DNA from: CG2-30-44-17 sp964344725
GTDB lineage: Bacteria > Patescibacteriota > Gracilibacteria > UBA1369 > UBA12470
Reading direction: 5' to 3'
Assembly: GCA_964344725.1 (NCBI GenBank)
Contig: CAYFOI010000021.1
Location: 1 to 25,037, forward strand
Length of the DNA stretch: 25,037 nt
This document shows, piece by piece, positions 1 to 7,379 of this stretch. Both the position numbers and the translations under genes were made by a program. The number at the start of each line of letters is the position of its first letter. The stretch's first letter is position 1. Under the pieces are notes generated by a model that had not been told where the DNA came from, searched no databases, and saw only the letters and a program-made list of their open reading frames with translations.

Positions 1-809
1 CTGATCATTGTCCTGGTTATGCGAGTGCGGCTAGGTATGTTGCTGAGTGTTTTCTCGGGAATGATCTTGATAATCGGGCGCTGAATGGCGTGAAAATTGA
101 TATTGTTATGGGTCGTGGAGCTGGGTGGCTTACTGCTGCTTCGGCATTGGCTCGTGATGCGGAGTTTTGCTTCGAAAAACATTCTATTGATAAAGGGGCT
201 GTGCGCCTTCGGCGCGCCCTGGCTGGTCCGCATTTGATTTATCTCCCGGAGGCTCCTAAGTCTCTCGATGATGTTGTTGCGGAGATAGATGAGGTTTATG
301 AGCGTCTTGGACGTTGTGTTGTGGCGGTTTCCGAGGGGATTCGGGATAAGGATGGAGAGCTACTAGCTAAAAAATTCTCGAAGGAAGTTGATTCACATGG
401 AAATATCCAGCTCTCAGGAAGCGGTGCCCTTGGAGATATGCTTGCTGAATACGTTAAATCGCATAGTAAGCATGAGGGGCTACGTGTAAGGACAGATACA
501 CTTGGTTATGCGCAGAGATCTTTTCCTGCAGTTGTTTCTGAGGTTGATTCGCAGGAGGCTGAGATGGTTGGAGCTGCTGCTGTTCGATTCGCTCTTGAGG
601 GGCGAGAGAGTGGTGGTGTTTACATTGATCGTATCGCAAATGATCCTTATGAGTCACAGGCTGGGCTTACTGAGCTTAAGAATGTGGCTAAGGTTACTAA
701 GGATATGCCGGCTGAGTTTGTGGCGGAGAATGGACATGATGTGACTGATGCCTTCCTTGAATATGTTAAGCCGATTGTTGGGGAGGTGACTAGAGTGGGG
801 GTTTTATAG
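1..809 (+). CDS. 6-phosphofructokinase, probably PPi-dependent (5' partial)
   Basis: This is the C-terminal 268 residues of a phosphofructokinase, the cytosolic glycolytic enzyme that phosphorylates fructose 6-phosphate. The frame is open to the window edge (first full codon at 3), so the GTG at 90 is internal. Family signatures are GYASAARYVAE near the edge, the substrate-binding MGRGAGWLTAASAL stretch (MGR motif), GPHLIYLPEAP, and VVAVSEGIRDKDGE. The VSEGI block and overall length resemble the PPi-dependent/mixed clade more than short ATP-PFKs. The GGDD or GGDG motif that decides the phosphoryl donor is outside the window, so the donor is inferred. It stops at 807-809, about 30 bases before the promoter of the next gene, and no clear hairpin terminator follows. 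Confidence 0.88.
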   Translation, partial: DHCPGYASAARYVAECFLGNDLDNRALNGVKIDIVMGRGAGWLTAASALARDAEFCFEKHSIDKGAVRLRRALAGPHLIYLPEAPKSLDDVVAEIDEVYERLGRCVVAVSEGIRDKDGELLAKKFSKEVDSHGNIQLSGSGALGDMLAEYVKSHSKHEGLRVRTDTLGYAQRSFPAVVSEVDSQEAEMVGAAAVRFALEGRESGGVYIDRIANDPYESQAGLTELKNVAKVTKDMPAEFVAENGHDVTDAFLEYVKPIVGEVTRVGVL

Positions 810-837
810 GGTATGAGTTTCATGTAGGCAATAGGGG

Positions 838-866
838 TTGACACGGCCAGGGTTTTGTGGTACGAT
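838..866 (+). promoter_or_regulatory. Sigma70-like promoter of lipoprotein 1 operon
   Basis: A perfect -35 TTGACA (838-843) and a -10 TACGAT (861-866) are separated by 17 bp. They lie 30 bases before the ATG at 897, so the leader would be about 24 nt. The same layout precedes the paralogous gene at 2710. Confidence 0.7.
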
Positions 867-896
867 TGCGTTCTTTTGGAATTTAAGTTAAAAATC

Positions 897-1748
897 ATGA
901 CTACAAATCATTATGAAGCAGGCTCTCAAAGTCAGCCGAGTTCTCAAGGTTGGCTAAGTCGTATTGGTGTTTCTGTTGCTGCTTTAACTACGTTGGTTGT
1001 TAGTGGATGTGCACATATGAGGGCTGATAGGGAGTTTGCTGAGCTTTTGGCTGAACCGACTCCTTGGGAAGATGTTGATAGAGAACCTATGACTGAACGG
1101 CAGCAACAATTGACGCTGATGGCTGTTGAACGTAGCCGTGAGTTTGAACAAGAAGTACAAAAACTAATGCTAGCTATAGCTGATAGGCTTGCGTGTACTT
1201 GTCCTGATGAAGACGAGAGGATGCCTTTATCCTTTGAATTGCTTAGTCGAGTTCCTTCGATTGATATTGTGGAACGGTCGGAATTTGCTATAGGTGATCA
1301 AGATGTGGGAGATGGTGAGGGGGCTACTTTGTCTAGTATGGTTGCTGTTTATAATGATAGGACTGGAGGTCATTATGCTCATGTTAATTTTACTTTGTAT
1401 TTGGATGACGAAGGAAATTTTGCTACGGGAGTGGATATTGAGCATGTTGATGGTGGCGCTATAAGTTCTCAGACTGGTCTTAGTGATACTTATGAATTTG
1501 CTGATTGGGGTGTTGATTCAACATCTGCTAATCTTGGTTCGTATACTGCTTCTAGGGAGTGTGTTGCTATGTTTGATGATGATTGGGGTGCATCGTTTGG
1601 GGGATTAGGTGCCTCTGATGACATTGGTGGAGAACCTGCTGCTGCTATGGATATGGGTTGGAGTTTGCATGTACGTGGTTTTGTGCCTAATGTTGCTCAT
1701 GGCCAGGCAGTCTCGGTTCCTTATAGACCTGCTGACTCTTGCGAATAA
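897..1748 (+). CDS. Lipoprotein of unknown family, paralog 1
   Basis: A 283-aa predicted lipoprotein. The N-terminus has a polar stretch, Arg, a hydrophobic segment and a lipobox-like VSGC (Cys38), so the mature protein should be lipid-anchored outside the membrane. The ATG at 897 is preferred over an in-frame upstream start at 855, because 855 lies inside the promoter and the paralog begins with the same MTTN at the matching place. After the anchor come a charged helical part (AELLAEPTPWED), a CTCPDEDER motif (Cys100, Cys102), a probable beta-rich part (AIGDQDVGDGEGATLSS, IEHVDGGAISSQTG) and two more cysteines, one near the end (DSC). I recognise no known family. It is about two-thirds identical to the product of 2710-3561, with the C-terminal quarter divergent. 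The stop is 6 nt before the DA1-like peptidase gene, so the two are probably co-transcribed. Confidence 0.82.
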   Translation: MTTNHYEAGSQSQPSSQGWLSRIGVSVAALTTLVVSGCAHMRADREFAELLAEPTPWEDVDREPMTERQQQLTLMAVERSREFEQEVQKLMLAIADRLACTCPDEDERMPLSFELLSRVPSIDIVERSEFAIGDQDVGDGEGATLSSMVAVYNDRTGGHYAHVNFTLYLDDEGNFATGVDIEHVDGGAISSQTGLSDTYEFADWGVDSTSANLGSYTASRECVAMFDDDWGASFGGLGASDDIGGEPAAAMDMGWSLHVRGFVPNVAHGQAVSVPYRPADSCE

Positions 1749-1754
1749 TAATTT

Positions 1755-2561
1755 ATGGAAGCTAATTTTAGGACTTTACGAAGCGTTTTATTTGCAGGGT
1801 TGTTATCGTTAATGCCTTCGGGCTTGGCACAAGCGCAGGATGGAGAATCGAGTGGTCCTGCATACAATGCTATGGCGGTTTTTGGGTGTCCTGAAGATCC
1901 GGATGGGACTGGTCAGAGTCAATTATATGGTGTTAGCATTTATCAGATGGAATATAGTGGTCAGATTATTAATGTTGCGCAAGCTGTCCCAGAAGTTTGT
2001 AACCCGGTTCTTGCTGAGGATGTTGAGGCTCAGCGGAGAGCTTTAAGAGAAGCTAAGGAATACCTTGCAGCTAAGGGTATGTCTGTTAAGAGAGAGGTTA
2101 AGTTAGCTATTGATCCTCGTTTTATTATGAGCGTTAGTCCAGCTGGCACTTCTCATTCTGGCTCTTATTCAACGATTCATTTTGCGAATGGGATCCCTTA
2201 TGATTTACTGGTTGGGGTTTTTGTTCATGAGCTTATGCATATTTGGAGAGTTGAGAATAAAAAATATAAAGGTCGACAACCTGGAGATTTGGAAGAAGGG
2301 TCTTGCCAGTATATGGGATGGATTTATTTTGTTGATCAAGGTGAGGAAGCAAATCGATATTGGATGGATATGACGGAAGGAGCTCCTGATAGTACAATTC
2401 CGCATCAAGTTGGGCTTAGGAAGGTGAGGGGGATTCTCGACAAAGGAGAATATACTTTGGATGATCTTTTGTACGCTATTTCTAGGGGTCTTACTTGGGA
2501 GCAATTTGAGGCTAAGCTCGCGGAGGCTAAGGCGGTGAGAGGTGCTGTGGAGGGGCAATAG
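1755..2561 (+). CDS. Secreted DA1-like zinc metallopeptidase
   Basis: A 268-aa protein with a signal peptide (hydrophobic residues about 10-22, likely cleavage after AQA at 25-27). The zinc site is HELMH (158-162), followed by a second element EEGSCQ (180-185) whose glutamate would be the third ligand, and PHQVGLRKV further on. This order (LL..VHELMHIW, then EEG.CQ, then GLRK) matches the C-terminal peptidase domain of plant DA1/DAR proteins (DA1-like family), which have HEMMH, EEGICQ and a GLRK-type motif. LIM and UIM regions of plant DA1 are absent. The inferred role is an extracytoplasmic protease; the substrate is unknown. The gene is 6 nt downstream of lipoprotein 1 and is followed by lipoprotein 2, so the lipoproteins could be substrates, inhibitors or anchors. 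Another gluzincin family with HExxH is the main alternative. Confidence 0.75.
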   Translation: MEANFRTLRSVLFAGLLSLMPSGLAQAQDGESSGPAYNAMAVFGCPEDPDGTGQSQLYGVSIYQMEYSGQIINVAQAVPEVCNPVLAEDVEAQRRALREAKEYLAAKGMSVKREVKLAIDPRFIMSVSPAGTSHSGSYSTIHFANGIPYDLLVGVFVHELMHIWRVENKKYKGRQPGDLEEGSCQYMGWIYFVDQGEEANRYWMDMTEGAPDSTIPHQVGLRKVRGILDKGEYTLDDLLYAISRGLTWEQFEAKLAEAKAVRGAVEGQ

Positions 2562-2579
2562 CGTAGCGTCGTTGGTGGT

Positions 2580-2597
2580 CGTCAACAGCTTTTGACG
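2580..2597. promoter_or_regulatory. Inverted repeat CGTCAA-N6-TTGACG
   Basis: A perfect 6-bp inverted repeat lies between the DA1-like gene and lipoprotein 2. It has the same half-site as the larger palindrome at 2637-2656. It could be an operator half of a pair or a weak hairpin; no T-tract follows, so it is a poor intrinsic terminator. Confidence 0.4.
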
Positions 2598-2636
2598 GTG
2601 ATTTTACAGGTTGGTGTTTTTAATTTTACACTGTAT

Positions 2637-2656
2637 GCGTCAAGGGATCTTGACGC
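2637..2656. promoter_or_regulatory. 8-bp palindrome overlapping the -35 of lipoprotein 2
   Basis: GCGTCAAG-GGAT-CTTGACGC is a perfect 8-bp inverted repeat whose right arm contains the -35 hexamer (2650-2655) of the next promoter. That is a classical place for a repressor operator. The CGTCAA/TTGACG core repeats the inverted repeat 50 bp upstream. Confidence 0.45.
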
Positions 2657-2678
2657 GATGACAATTTGGTGTTAGAAT
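2650..2678 (+). promoter_or_regulatory. Sigma70-like promoter of lipoprotein 2
   Basis: The -35 TTGACG (2650-2655) and -10 TAGAAT (2673-2678) are separated by 17 bp, 31 bases before the ATG at 2710. Lipoprotein 2 therefore has its own promoter with the same geometry as that of lipoprotein 1. Confidence 0.65.
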
Positions 2679-2709
2679 TGTTTTCTTTGTAATTTTTAAA
2701 TCCAAAATT

Positions 2710-3561
2710 ATGACTACAAATTATCATGAATCAGCTGTTCAGATCAGAGGCAATCTGACTCAAAGAGGCTGGCTAAGTCGTATTGGAGTTCCTGTTGCTG
2801 TTTTGACTACGGTGGTTGTTAATGGATGTGCGCATATGAAGGCTGATAGGGAGCTTGCTGAACTTTTGGCTGAACCGACCCCTTGGGAAGATGCTGATGG
2901 AGTGCCTATGACTGACCAGCAGCAAAAATTGTTGTTGATGTCTGTTGAACGTAGCTATGAATTTGGACAAGAAATACAAGAATTAGTGCGAACTATGGCT
3001 AATAGGCTTGCGTGTACTTGCCCTGATGAAGATGAAAGAGTGCCTTTATCTTTTGAATGGCTTAGTCGAATTCCGATTTATATTGCGGAACGGTCGGAAT
3101 TTGCTATAGGTGATCAAGATGTGGGAGATGGTGAAGGAGCTACATTGTCTAGTATAATTTCTGTTTATAATGATAGAACTGGAGATCCTTATGCTCATGT
3201 TACTTTTACTTTGTATTGGGATGATGAAGGGAATTTTGCTACGGGAACTAATATTGAGCATGTTGATGGTGGCGCTATAAGTTCTCAGACTGGCTTTAGT
3301 GATACTTATGAATTTGCTGATTGGGATGTTGATTCAATGTCTGCTAGTCTTGTTTTGTCTTCTGTTCCTCTTGAATGTGTTGCAGTCGCACCGTTCAAGG
3401 GACTGAGTGTTTCTGATGATATTAGGATTAGGGAGCTTGCTGTTGCTACTATGGATGCAATAAGGCAGGGTTTGCATGTACATGCTTTAATGCCTAGTGC
3501 TGTTCCTGGTCATGAGGCAATTTCTGTTCCTTATTGGTCTGCTGACTCTTGCGCTGAGTAA
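2710..3561 (+). CDS. Lipoprotein of unknown family, paralog 2
   Basis: A 283-aa predicted lipoprotein and close paralog of the 897-1748 product, of the same length. The lipobox is VNGC (Cys40); Asn before Gly is unusual but allowed. Shared blocks are AELLAEPTPWED, LACTCPDEDER, ERSEFAIGDQDVGDGEGATLSS, EHVDGGAISSQTG and a terminal DSC. The copies differ most after about residue 200. The lipid-anchored, extracytoplasmic location is inferred from the signal. Function is unknown. The gene has its own promoter at 2650-2678 and a strong terminator after it, so it can be regulated separately from lipoprotein 1 and the DA1-like peptidase. Confidence 0.82.
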   Translation: MTTNYHESAVQIRGNLTQRGWLSRIGVPVAVLTTVVVNGCAHMKADRELAELLAEPTPWEDADGVPMTDQQQKLLLMSVERSYEFGQEIQELVRTMANRLACTCPDEDERVPLSFEWLSRIPIYIAERSEFAIGDQDVGDGEGATLSSIISVYNDRTGDPYAHVTFTLYWDDEGNFATGTNIEHVDGGAISSQTGFSDTYEFADWDVDSMSASLVLSSVPLECVAVAPFKGLSVSDDIRIRELAVATMDAIRQGLHVHALMPSAVPGHEAISVPYWSADSCAE

Positions 3562-3577
3562 AAATTTAGAATAGTTT

Positions 3578-3625
3578 AAAAACACATCAGTGATGGCTAT
3601 TAACTTGCCTTGCTGGTGTGTTTTT
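3578..3625 (+). terminator. Intrinsic terminator after lipoprotein 2
   Basis: The AAAAACACATCAG arm (3578-3590) pairs with CTGGTGTGTTTTT (3613-3625) over 13 bp with one G-U pair. The right arm ends in a run of five T. It closes the lipoprotein/peptidase unit just before the sigma factor gene. Confidence 0.75.
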
Positions 3626-3640
3626 CGTTAAGCTTTAGGC

Positions 3641-4189
3641 ATGACGGATAACACAAAAATAGAAAAATTGATTAAGAAGGCGCAGGCGGGAGATACCGAT
3701 GCTTTTGCGTATATTTATGATGAGTATTTTTCACATATTTATCGGTATGTTTATTATCGGGTGAATCGCGAGGATGCTTCTGATGTTGTGGCTCAAGTTT
3801 TTATGAAAGCTTGGGATAATTTGGGGAAATTCAGAATTCAGAAAGGTGCTACTTTTGGTTCGTGGCTTTTCCGGATTGCTCACAACTTGATAGTGGATCA
3901 GTATCGTCAGCATAGGAGCATTGCAGAGCTTCCTGTCGATATTGCTGATGAGCGTGAGGCTATTGATCCTCAGAGGATTACTCAGAATAAGCTCGATCAG
4001 GTTGTTTTGAAAAAGGCACTTTCACATCTAAAAGAGGCGTATCGCCAGGTTATTGTACTTAAGTTTATAAATGGGTTTTCTAATCAAGAAGTTGCAGAAA
4101 TTCTTAAGCGGAAAGAGGGGAATATTCGAATTTTGCAGTTCAGGGCTCTCAAAGAGCTAAAAAACATTTTGCAAAAGATGGGGTATTAG
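3641..4189 (+). CDS. ECF-type RNA polymerase sigma factor
   Basis: A 182-aa cytoplasmic sigma-70 family protein of ECF size. Region 2 spans about residues 20-90 (DAFAYIYDEYF, VFMKAWDNLGKF, FGSWLFRIAHNLIVDQYR), the core-binding and -10 recognition part. Region 4 spans about 120-175 (LKEAYRQVIVLKFINGFSNQEVAEIL), the helix-turn-helix for the -35. No extra C-terminal domain is present. The ATG lies 15 nt after the preceding terminator, so its promoter must overlap that terminator or the gene is read by leakage. A TTGCCT (3605-3610) and TAAGCT (3629-3634) 18 bp apart are a weak candidate. The next gene, 54 nt downstream, encodes a single-pass FecR-domain protein, the normal partner for sequestering such a sigma factor. 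Confidence 0.93.
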   Translation: MTDNTKIEKLIKKAQAGDTDAFAYIYDEYFSHIYRYVYYRVNREDASDVVAQVFMKAWDNLGKFRIQKGATFGSWLFRIAHNLIVDQYRQHRSIAELPVDIADEREAIDPQRITQNKLDQVVLKKALSHLKEAYRQVIVLKFINGFSNQEVAEILKRKEGNIRILQFRALKELKNILQKMGY

Positions 4190-4243
4190 ATACGAATTTT
4201 ACTGTAACAGATCAGAAAAACTGGCGTTTGCTTACATTGGAAC

Positions 4244-6103
4244 ATGAATAATTTAAATAAAGAAAATCAGGACGATATCTGGGATCTTGTAGGGCTAATA
4301 GATGAGCTCAATTACAAGAAGCTTGAGATTATGGATGAAGGCAGCTGCAAGGCTAAGATTTGGCAAAAGATTGAGCCTCATGTTCGTACGACAGCTTGTG
4401 GCGATCTTAAAGAAGTTGCGGAGGATCTTGTTTCTGTTCCGGAGATTCGTGTTTCTCCGATCAAGAAGGCCCATATTAAGGAGGTTGTTATGGAGTATGT
4501 GGAAAGTGTTCGTATGTATCGTTACAAGTTTATTTTGTTTAGGAAGAGTTTTTGGGCGGCGGCTACATTGCTTGCGGTCCTTTTCTTTAATTTCTATCCT
4601 AAGATGCCTTTTTTCCCGAATGCGTCTGCACAGAAGAATACCTATGTGCAAGTTGAGCAAGGGCAGGTTACGGTTATGCGTGACGGAGAGATGTATGAGG
4701 TTTTAGATTTTATGATTTTGGAAGAGGATGATGTCGTGACTGTTTTGGATGGGTCGTTGGCGCAGGTTTATTTTTTGGATGATAGTCGTATGGCTATGTA
4801 TCCAGGTTCAGAAGTTACGATGTATAAGTTGTATCGAGATGAAGAGAATGAAGCTTCGACTGAGGTTGAGGTTCTTGTTGAAGAAGGGAAAGTCTGGGTG
4901 CAGGTTATAAATCTTACTGGTGACGAGGATTATTTCTCTGTTTTGACTCATGAGGGGGAGTTCCGGGTTGATCGTGCTGCCGACATAAATGTTTCGGTTA
5001 AAGGTGATGTTGTTACAGCGCAAGTGGCTAAGTATTTGGCTTATTTTATGATGCCGATGGTTGAGGGAATGATTGGAGAGGGGACGCAGCTTACAATTGA
5101 AGATGGTGAGTTTGATATTGATGAGTCACCTGAGGTTGATGATGTGTGGTGGGATTATAATTTGGTTGAAAGTGAAGAACATTTACTTTCTGTAACGGAG
5201 TATTACATTACTGAATCTGCGGATAAGGCTCATTTGCTTTCAAAATCTCCTCTTAGAGTTTTGAAAGCGTTCCAGGATTCTGTTTCTGAGGTTGTGGGTA
5301 TAGAAGTTGCACATGAAATTGAGGATGCTGAGGATGCTATTTTGGAAGCGGAGCAGCTTATTAACGATGGCAAGAATGACGAAGCTGAGGTCAAAATCGT
5401 TGAATATTTGAGTATTGTGGAAGAGCTTGCAGGGCAAGAGAGTGGAACTTCGACTGTTGCAGAGCATGTTGATCAAACTACCAAAGAGATGAGCGTAAAA
5501 CTTCCTGGTAATAGTGATTTGACTGTTATACAGGAGGCTTTGGATGTTGCGGACGAGGTTGCTTCTGAGACTGAAGGAGAGAGGAGTGTTAAGAAGGTTA
5601 ACAATGCTTCAAATAAGCTCAATACGGTTAGTGAGCTTATTGACGCAGGTTCATTTGCTGAGGCTCTTGAGAAGCTCGAAGAGTATCGAGATGATGTTTA
5701 TAATGTTGCGATGGATATCGATGAGGTTGATGCTGAGGAGCGCGGGTATGTTGTTTCGGAAATGCTTGATAAAAAAATTGAAAATCTTCAACTGCTTAAG
5801 ATAATTTCTGCTCAACTTGAAGAGATTGACGGGCTTGTTGACCCTGCTTTAGAGGAAGAGCTCTCGGAGACTAAGCAGCAGATGCTTTTTGAGATTAATG
5901 CGCTTATCGTTTCCTTAAAGGAAAGGGCGATAGGTACTATTTCTGACTTTTTATCTCAGGTTCAGGCTGACGAAAATATGCAGGTTCAAGTCTTAAATAG
6001 TCTTAAACAGAACGTCTCGGATTACGATCTTATTAAAAAGATCAATGATATTGAGGAGGTTTATTATAGTGAGGGGGATTTGGTGTTCTTGGTGAGTGAG
6101 TGA
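4244..6103 (+). CDS. Membrane FecR-domain protein, probable anti-sigma regulator
   Basis: A 619-aa protein. Residues 1-100 are a cytoplasmic, largely helical part that could bind the sigma factor encoded just upstream. Residues about 102-118 (FWAAATLLAVLFFNFYP) form one membrane segment. About 133-265 is a FecR-like beta domain (VEQGQVTVMRDGE, DGSLAQVYFLDDSRMAMYPGSEV, VEEGKVWVQV). From about 330 to 610 there is a long acidic, predicted helical region with repeated AEE/EAL patterns. Part of it (about 333-410) resembles DUF5667-type segments seen in CPR FecR proteins, but that match is weak. The pairing with an ECF gene supports a transmembrane signalling role. The extracytoplasmic part is much longer than classical FecR, so it may also have a structural or sensing job at the surface. 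Confidence 0.82.
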   Translation: MNNLNKENQDDIWDLVGLIDELNYKKLEIMDEGSCKAKIWQKIEPHVRTTACGDLKEVAEDLVSVPEIRVSPIKKAHIKEVVMEYVESVRMYRYKFILFRKSFWAAATLLAVLFFNFYPKMPFFPNASAQKNTYVQVEQGQVTVMRDGEMYEVLDFMILEEDDVVTVLDGSLAQVYFLDDSRMAMYPGSEVTMYKLYRDEENEASTEVEVLVEEGKVWVQVINLTGDEDYFSVLTHEGEFRVDRAADINVSVKGDVVTAQVAKYLAYFMMPMVEGMIGEGTQLTIEDGEFDIDESPEVDDVWWDYNLVESEEHLLSVTEYYITESADKAHLLSKSPLRVLKAFQDSVSEVVGIEVAHEIEDAEDAILEAEQLINDGKNDEAEVKIVEYLSIVEELAGQESGTSTVAEHVDQTTKEMSVKLPGNSDLTVIQEALDVADEVASETEGERSVKKVNNASNKLNTVSELIDAGSFAEALEKLEEYRDDVYNVAMDIDEVDAEERGYVVSEMLDKKIENLQLLKIISAQLEEIDGLVDPALEEELSETKQQMLFEINALIVSLKERAIGTISDFLSQVQADENMQVQVLNSLKQNVSDYDLIKKINDIEEVYYSEGDLVFLVSE

Positions 6104-6104
6104 T

Positions 6105-6260
6105 TTTTGTTTATTGTCTCGCTTATGGTTTCCTTTCTGTAATTTGGACTCCAGTTCCACCGAAGTCCAATGTTTGCTAGTGCGGGATTTCAACCTTGAA
6201 CTAGCATGCTAGAGATTTTGTTTTTGTTCTGAGCGACCTTGACCGATTAGGCACGGGAGC
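6105..6260. repeat. Structured intergenic element B (convergent gene junction)
   Basis: The 178-bp gap between convergent genes holds a copy of a repeat family seen at 15582-15720. The 27 bases at 6125-6151 match 15602-15628 at 25 positions. Hairpins inside are TTGGACT/AGTCCAA (6144-6150/6164-6170) and TGCTAGT/ACTAGCA (6175-6181/6200-6206), the latter followed by a T-rich stretch that could terminate plus-strand transcription. TGAGCGACCTT (6230-6240) is the reverse complement of the start of the 3' box of the 15582 copy, so this copy may be rearranged. Confidence 0.6.
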
Positions 6261-6281
6261 GAAAAACATCCAGAAAAAACC

Positions 6282-7343
6282 TCACACTCCCATTCCAATA
6301 AGTCCCAATATCAATCCAAAAAACGCTACAATTGCGCCGATAGTCCAGAATCGCATTACGACTTGGGATTCAGGCCATCCTATAGCTTCGAAGTGATGAT
6401 GTATTGGGGCAATTTTAAATACTTTTTTGCCGTTGCGTAGTTTTTTTGAGGTCAGCTGGATTATGACTGACAGGGTTTCTACAACGAAGATAAAAGCAAT
6501 GAAAGGTAGGACAACGACAGAGTCTGTTAGCATTGCGATTACGCCCATAGTTGCTCCTAATGACAAAGCGCCGGTATCCCCCATATAAAAGCTTGCCGGG
6601 GGGATGTTGAACCAAAGGAATGCTGCTGTCGCGCCTATTATTACTCCGCAAAATGCTGCGAGTATGAGCAGCCCTTGTGCGTATGCGATAGCTCCGAATC
6701 CTAAGAATGCTATGATGACAAGCCCTCCTGCGAGTCCGTCTAGGCCATCGGTTATGTTAACTGAGTTGGCTGATGCGATGATGATAAAAATGAACAATGG
6801 AATGTACCACCAACCTATTGAAAAGTCGCCGATCCCTGGGAAATGGAATTGATCGTATCCTAATTTAAAATGGAACCATAGACCTCCTAATGTTGCGAAT
6901 AATGTTAGCCAAAAAAGCTTTGGTTTGATGTTGATTCCTTTGCTTTTGCCCCAGCCTCGGATATTGAAGTAATCGTCTATTGCCCCGAGTAATGCGACTG
7001 TAACTAGCGTGAATACTGGGAGGTATGTTTCGCTACGATTCCATAGTGAGTGTTCGAAAATTCCTAGATAGGCAAGTGCGTGAGATATGCCTATTACAAT
7101 TAGAATTGTCCCCCAAATCAGTATTCCGCCCATTGTTGGTGTGCCGCTTTTTTTGATGTGGAGTGCGTTGAAAAGCTTGGCTGATCTTCCATCTGATGCT
7201 GTTTCGCGGATCTGTTTTCCGATGCGGTTTTTTTCTAGAAAATTTATAAAAGGTTTAGCGGCGGTGAGAGCGATGAGGAAGGATAGTCCGAACGAACCAA
7301 ATATAAGTATCAAGTGGCGGACTGTATCTGTGATTGGGAACAA
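6282..7343 (-). CDS. mraY: Phospho-N-acetylmuramoyl-pentapeptide transferase
   Basis: A 353-aa multi-pass membrane enzyme. It transfers phospho-MurNAc-pentapeptide from UDP to undecaprenyl phosphate to give lipid I, on the inner face of the membrane. Family motifs are TPTMGGI (68-74), AIDDYFN (121-127), NSVNITDGLDGLAGG (193-207, with catalytic aspartates), FYMGDTGALSLG (252-263) and the PIHHHFE loop (313-319). Length is normal for MraY. The start is TTG at 7343; the frame has no ATG before the upstream stop. It is the last gene of a minus-strand run with the D,D-carboxypeptidase, pseudouridine synthase and LCP genes, which together suggest a cell-wall operon. This shows that the organism builds peptidoglycan. 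Confidence 0.96.
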   Translation of the reverse strand: MFPITDTVRHLILIFGSFGLSFLIALTAAKPFINFLEKNRIGKQIRETASDGRSAKLFNALHIKKSGTPTMGGILIWGTILIVIGISHALAYLGIFEHSLWNRSETYLPVFTLVTVALLGAIDDYFNIRGWGKSKGINIKPKLFWLTLFATLGGLWFHFKLGYDQFHFPGIGDFSIGWWYIPLFIFIIIASANSVNITDGLDGLAGGLVIIAFLGFGAIAYAQGLLILAAFCGVIIGATAAFLWFNIPPASFYMGDTGALSLGATMGVIAMLTDSVVVLPFIAFIFVVETLSVIIQLTSKKLRNGKKVFKIAPIHHHFEAIGWPESQVVMRFWTIGAIVAFFGLILGLIGMGV

Positions 7344-7344
7344 T

Positions 7345-7378
7345 GTAAGTATAGTTAGTAGTTGTAGTATGGTGGCAG
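7345..7378. repeat. Degenerate GTAGT-type short tandem repeat
   Basis: The 36-bp junction between the carboxypeptidase and mraY genes reads as degenerate 6-7-bp units (TAGTTA, GTAGTT, GTAGTAT) and runs into GTTGTAG units at the 3' end of the carboxypeptidase gene, where they encode the terminal Tyr-Asn-Ser-Tyr-Asn-Trp. It is the weakest of the arrays described for this window. Confidence 0.4.
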
Positions 7379-7379
7379 T

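Noticed and set aside
855..896. Upstream in-frame start for lipoprotein 1
   Set aside because: It falls on the promoter -10 region and the paralog starts at the MTTN corresponding to 897.
6175..6206. tRNA or tmRNA-like T-arm on the minus strand (GGTTGAAATCCC)
   Set aside because: The loop lacks the conserved C of TTC and no acceptor, D-arm or anticodon arm can be drawn around it.
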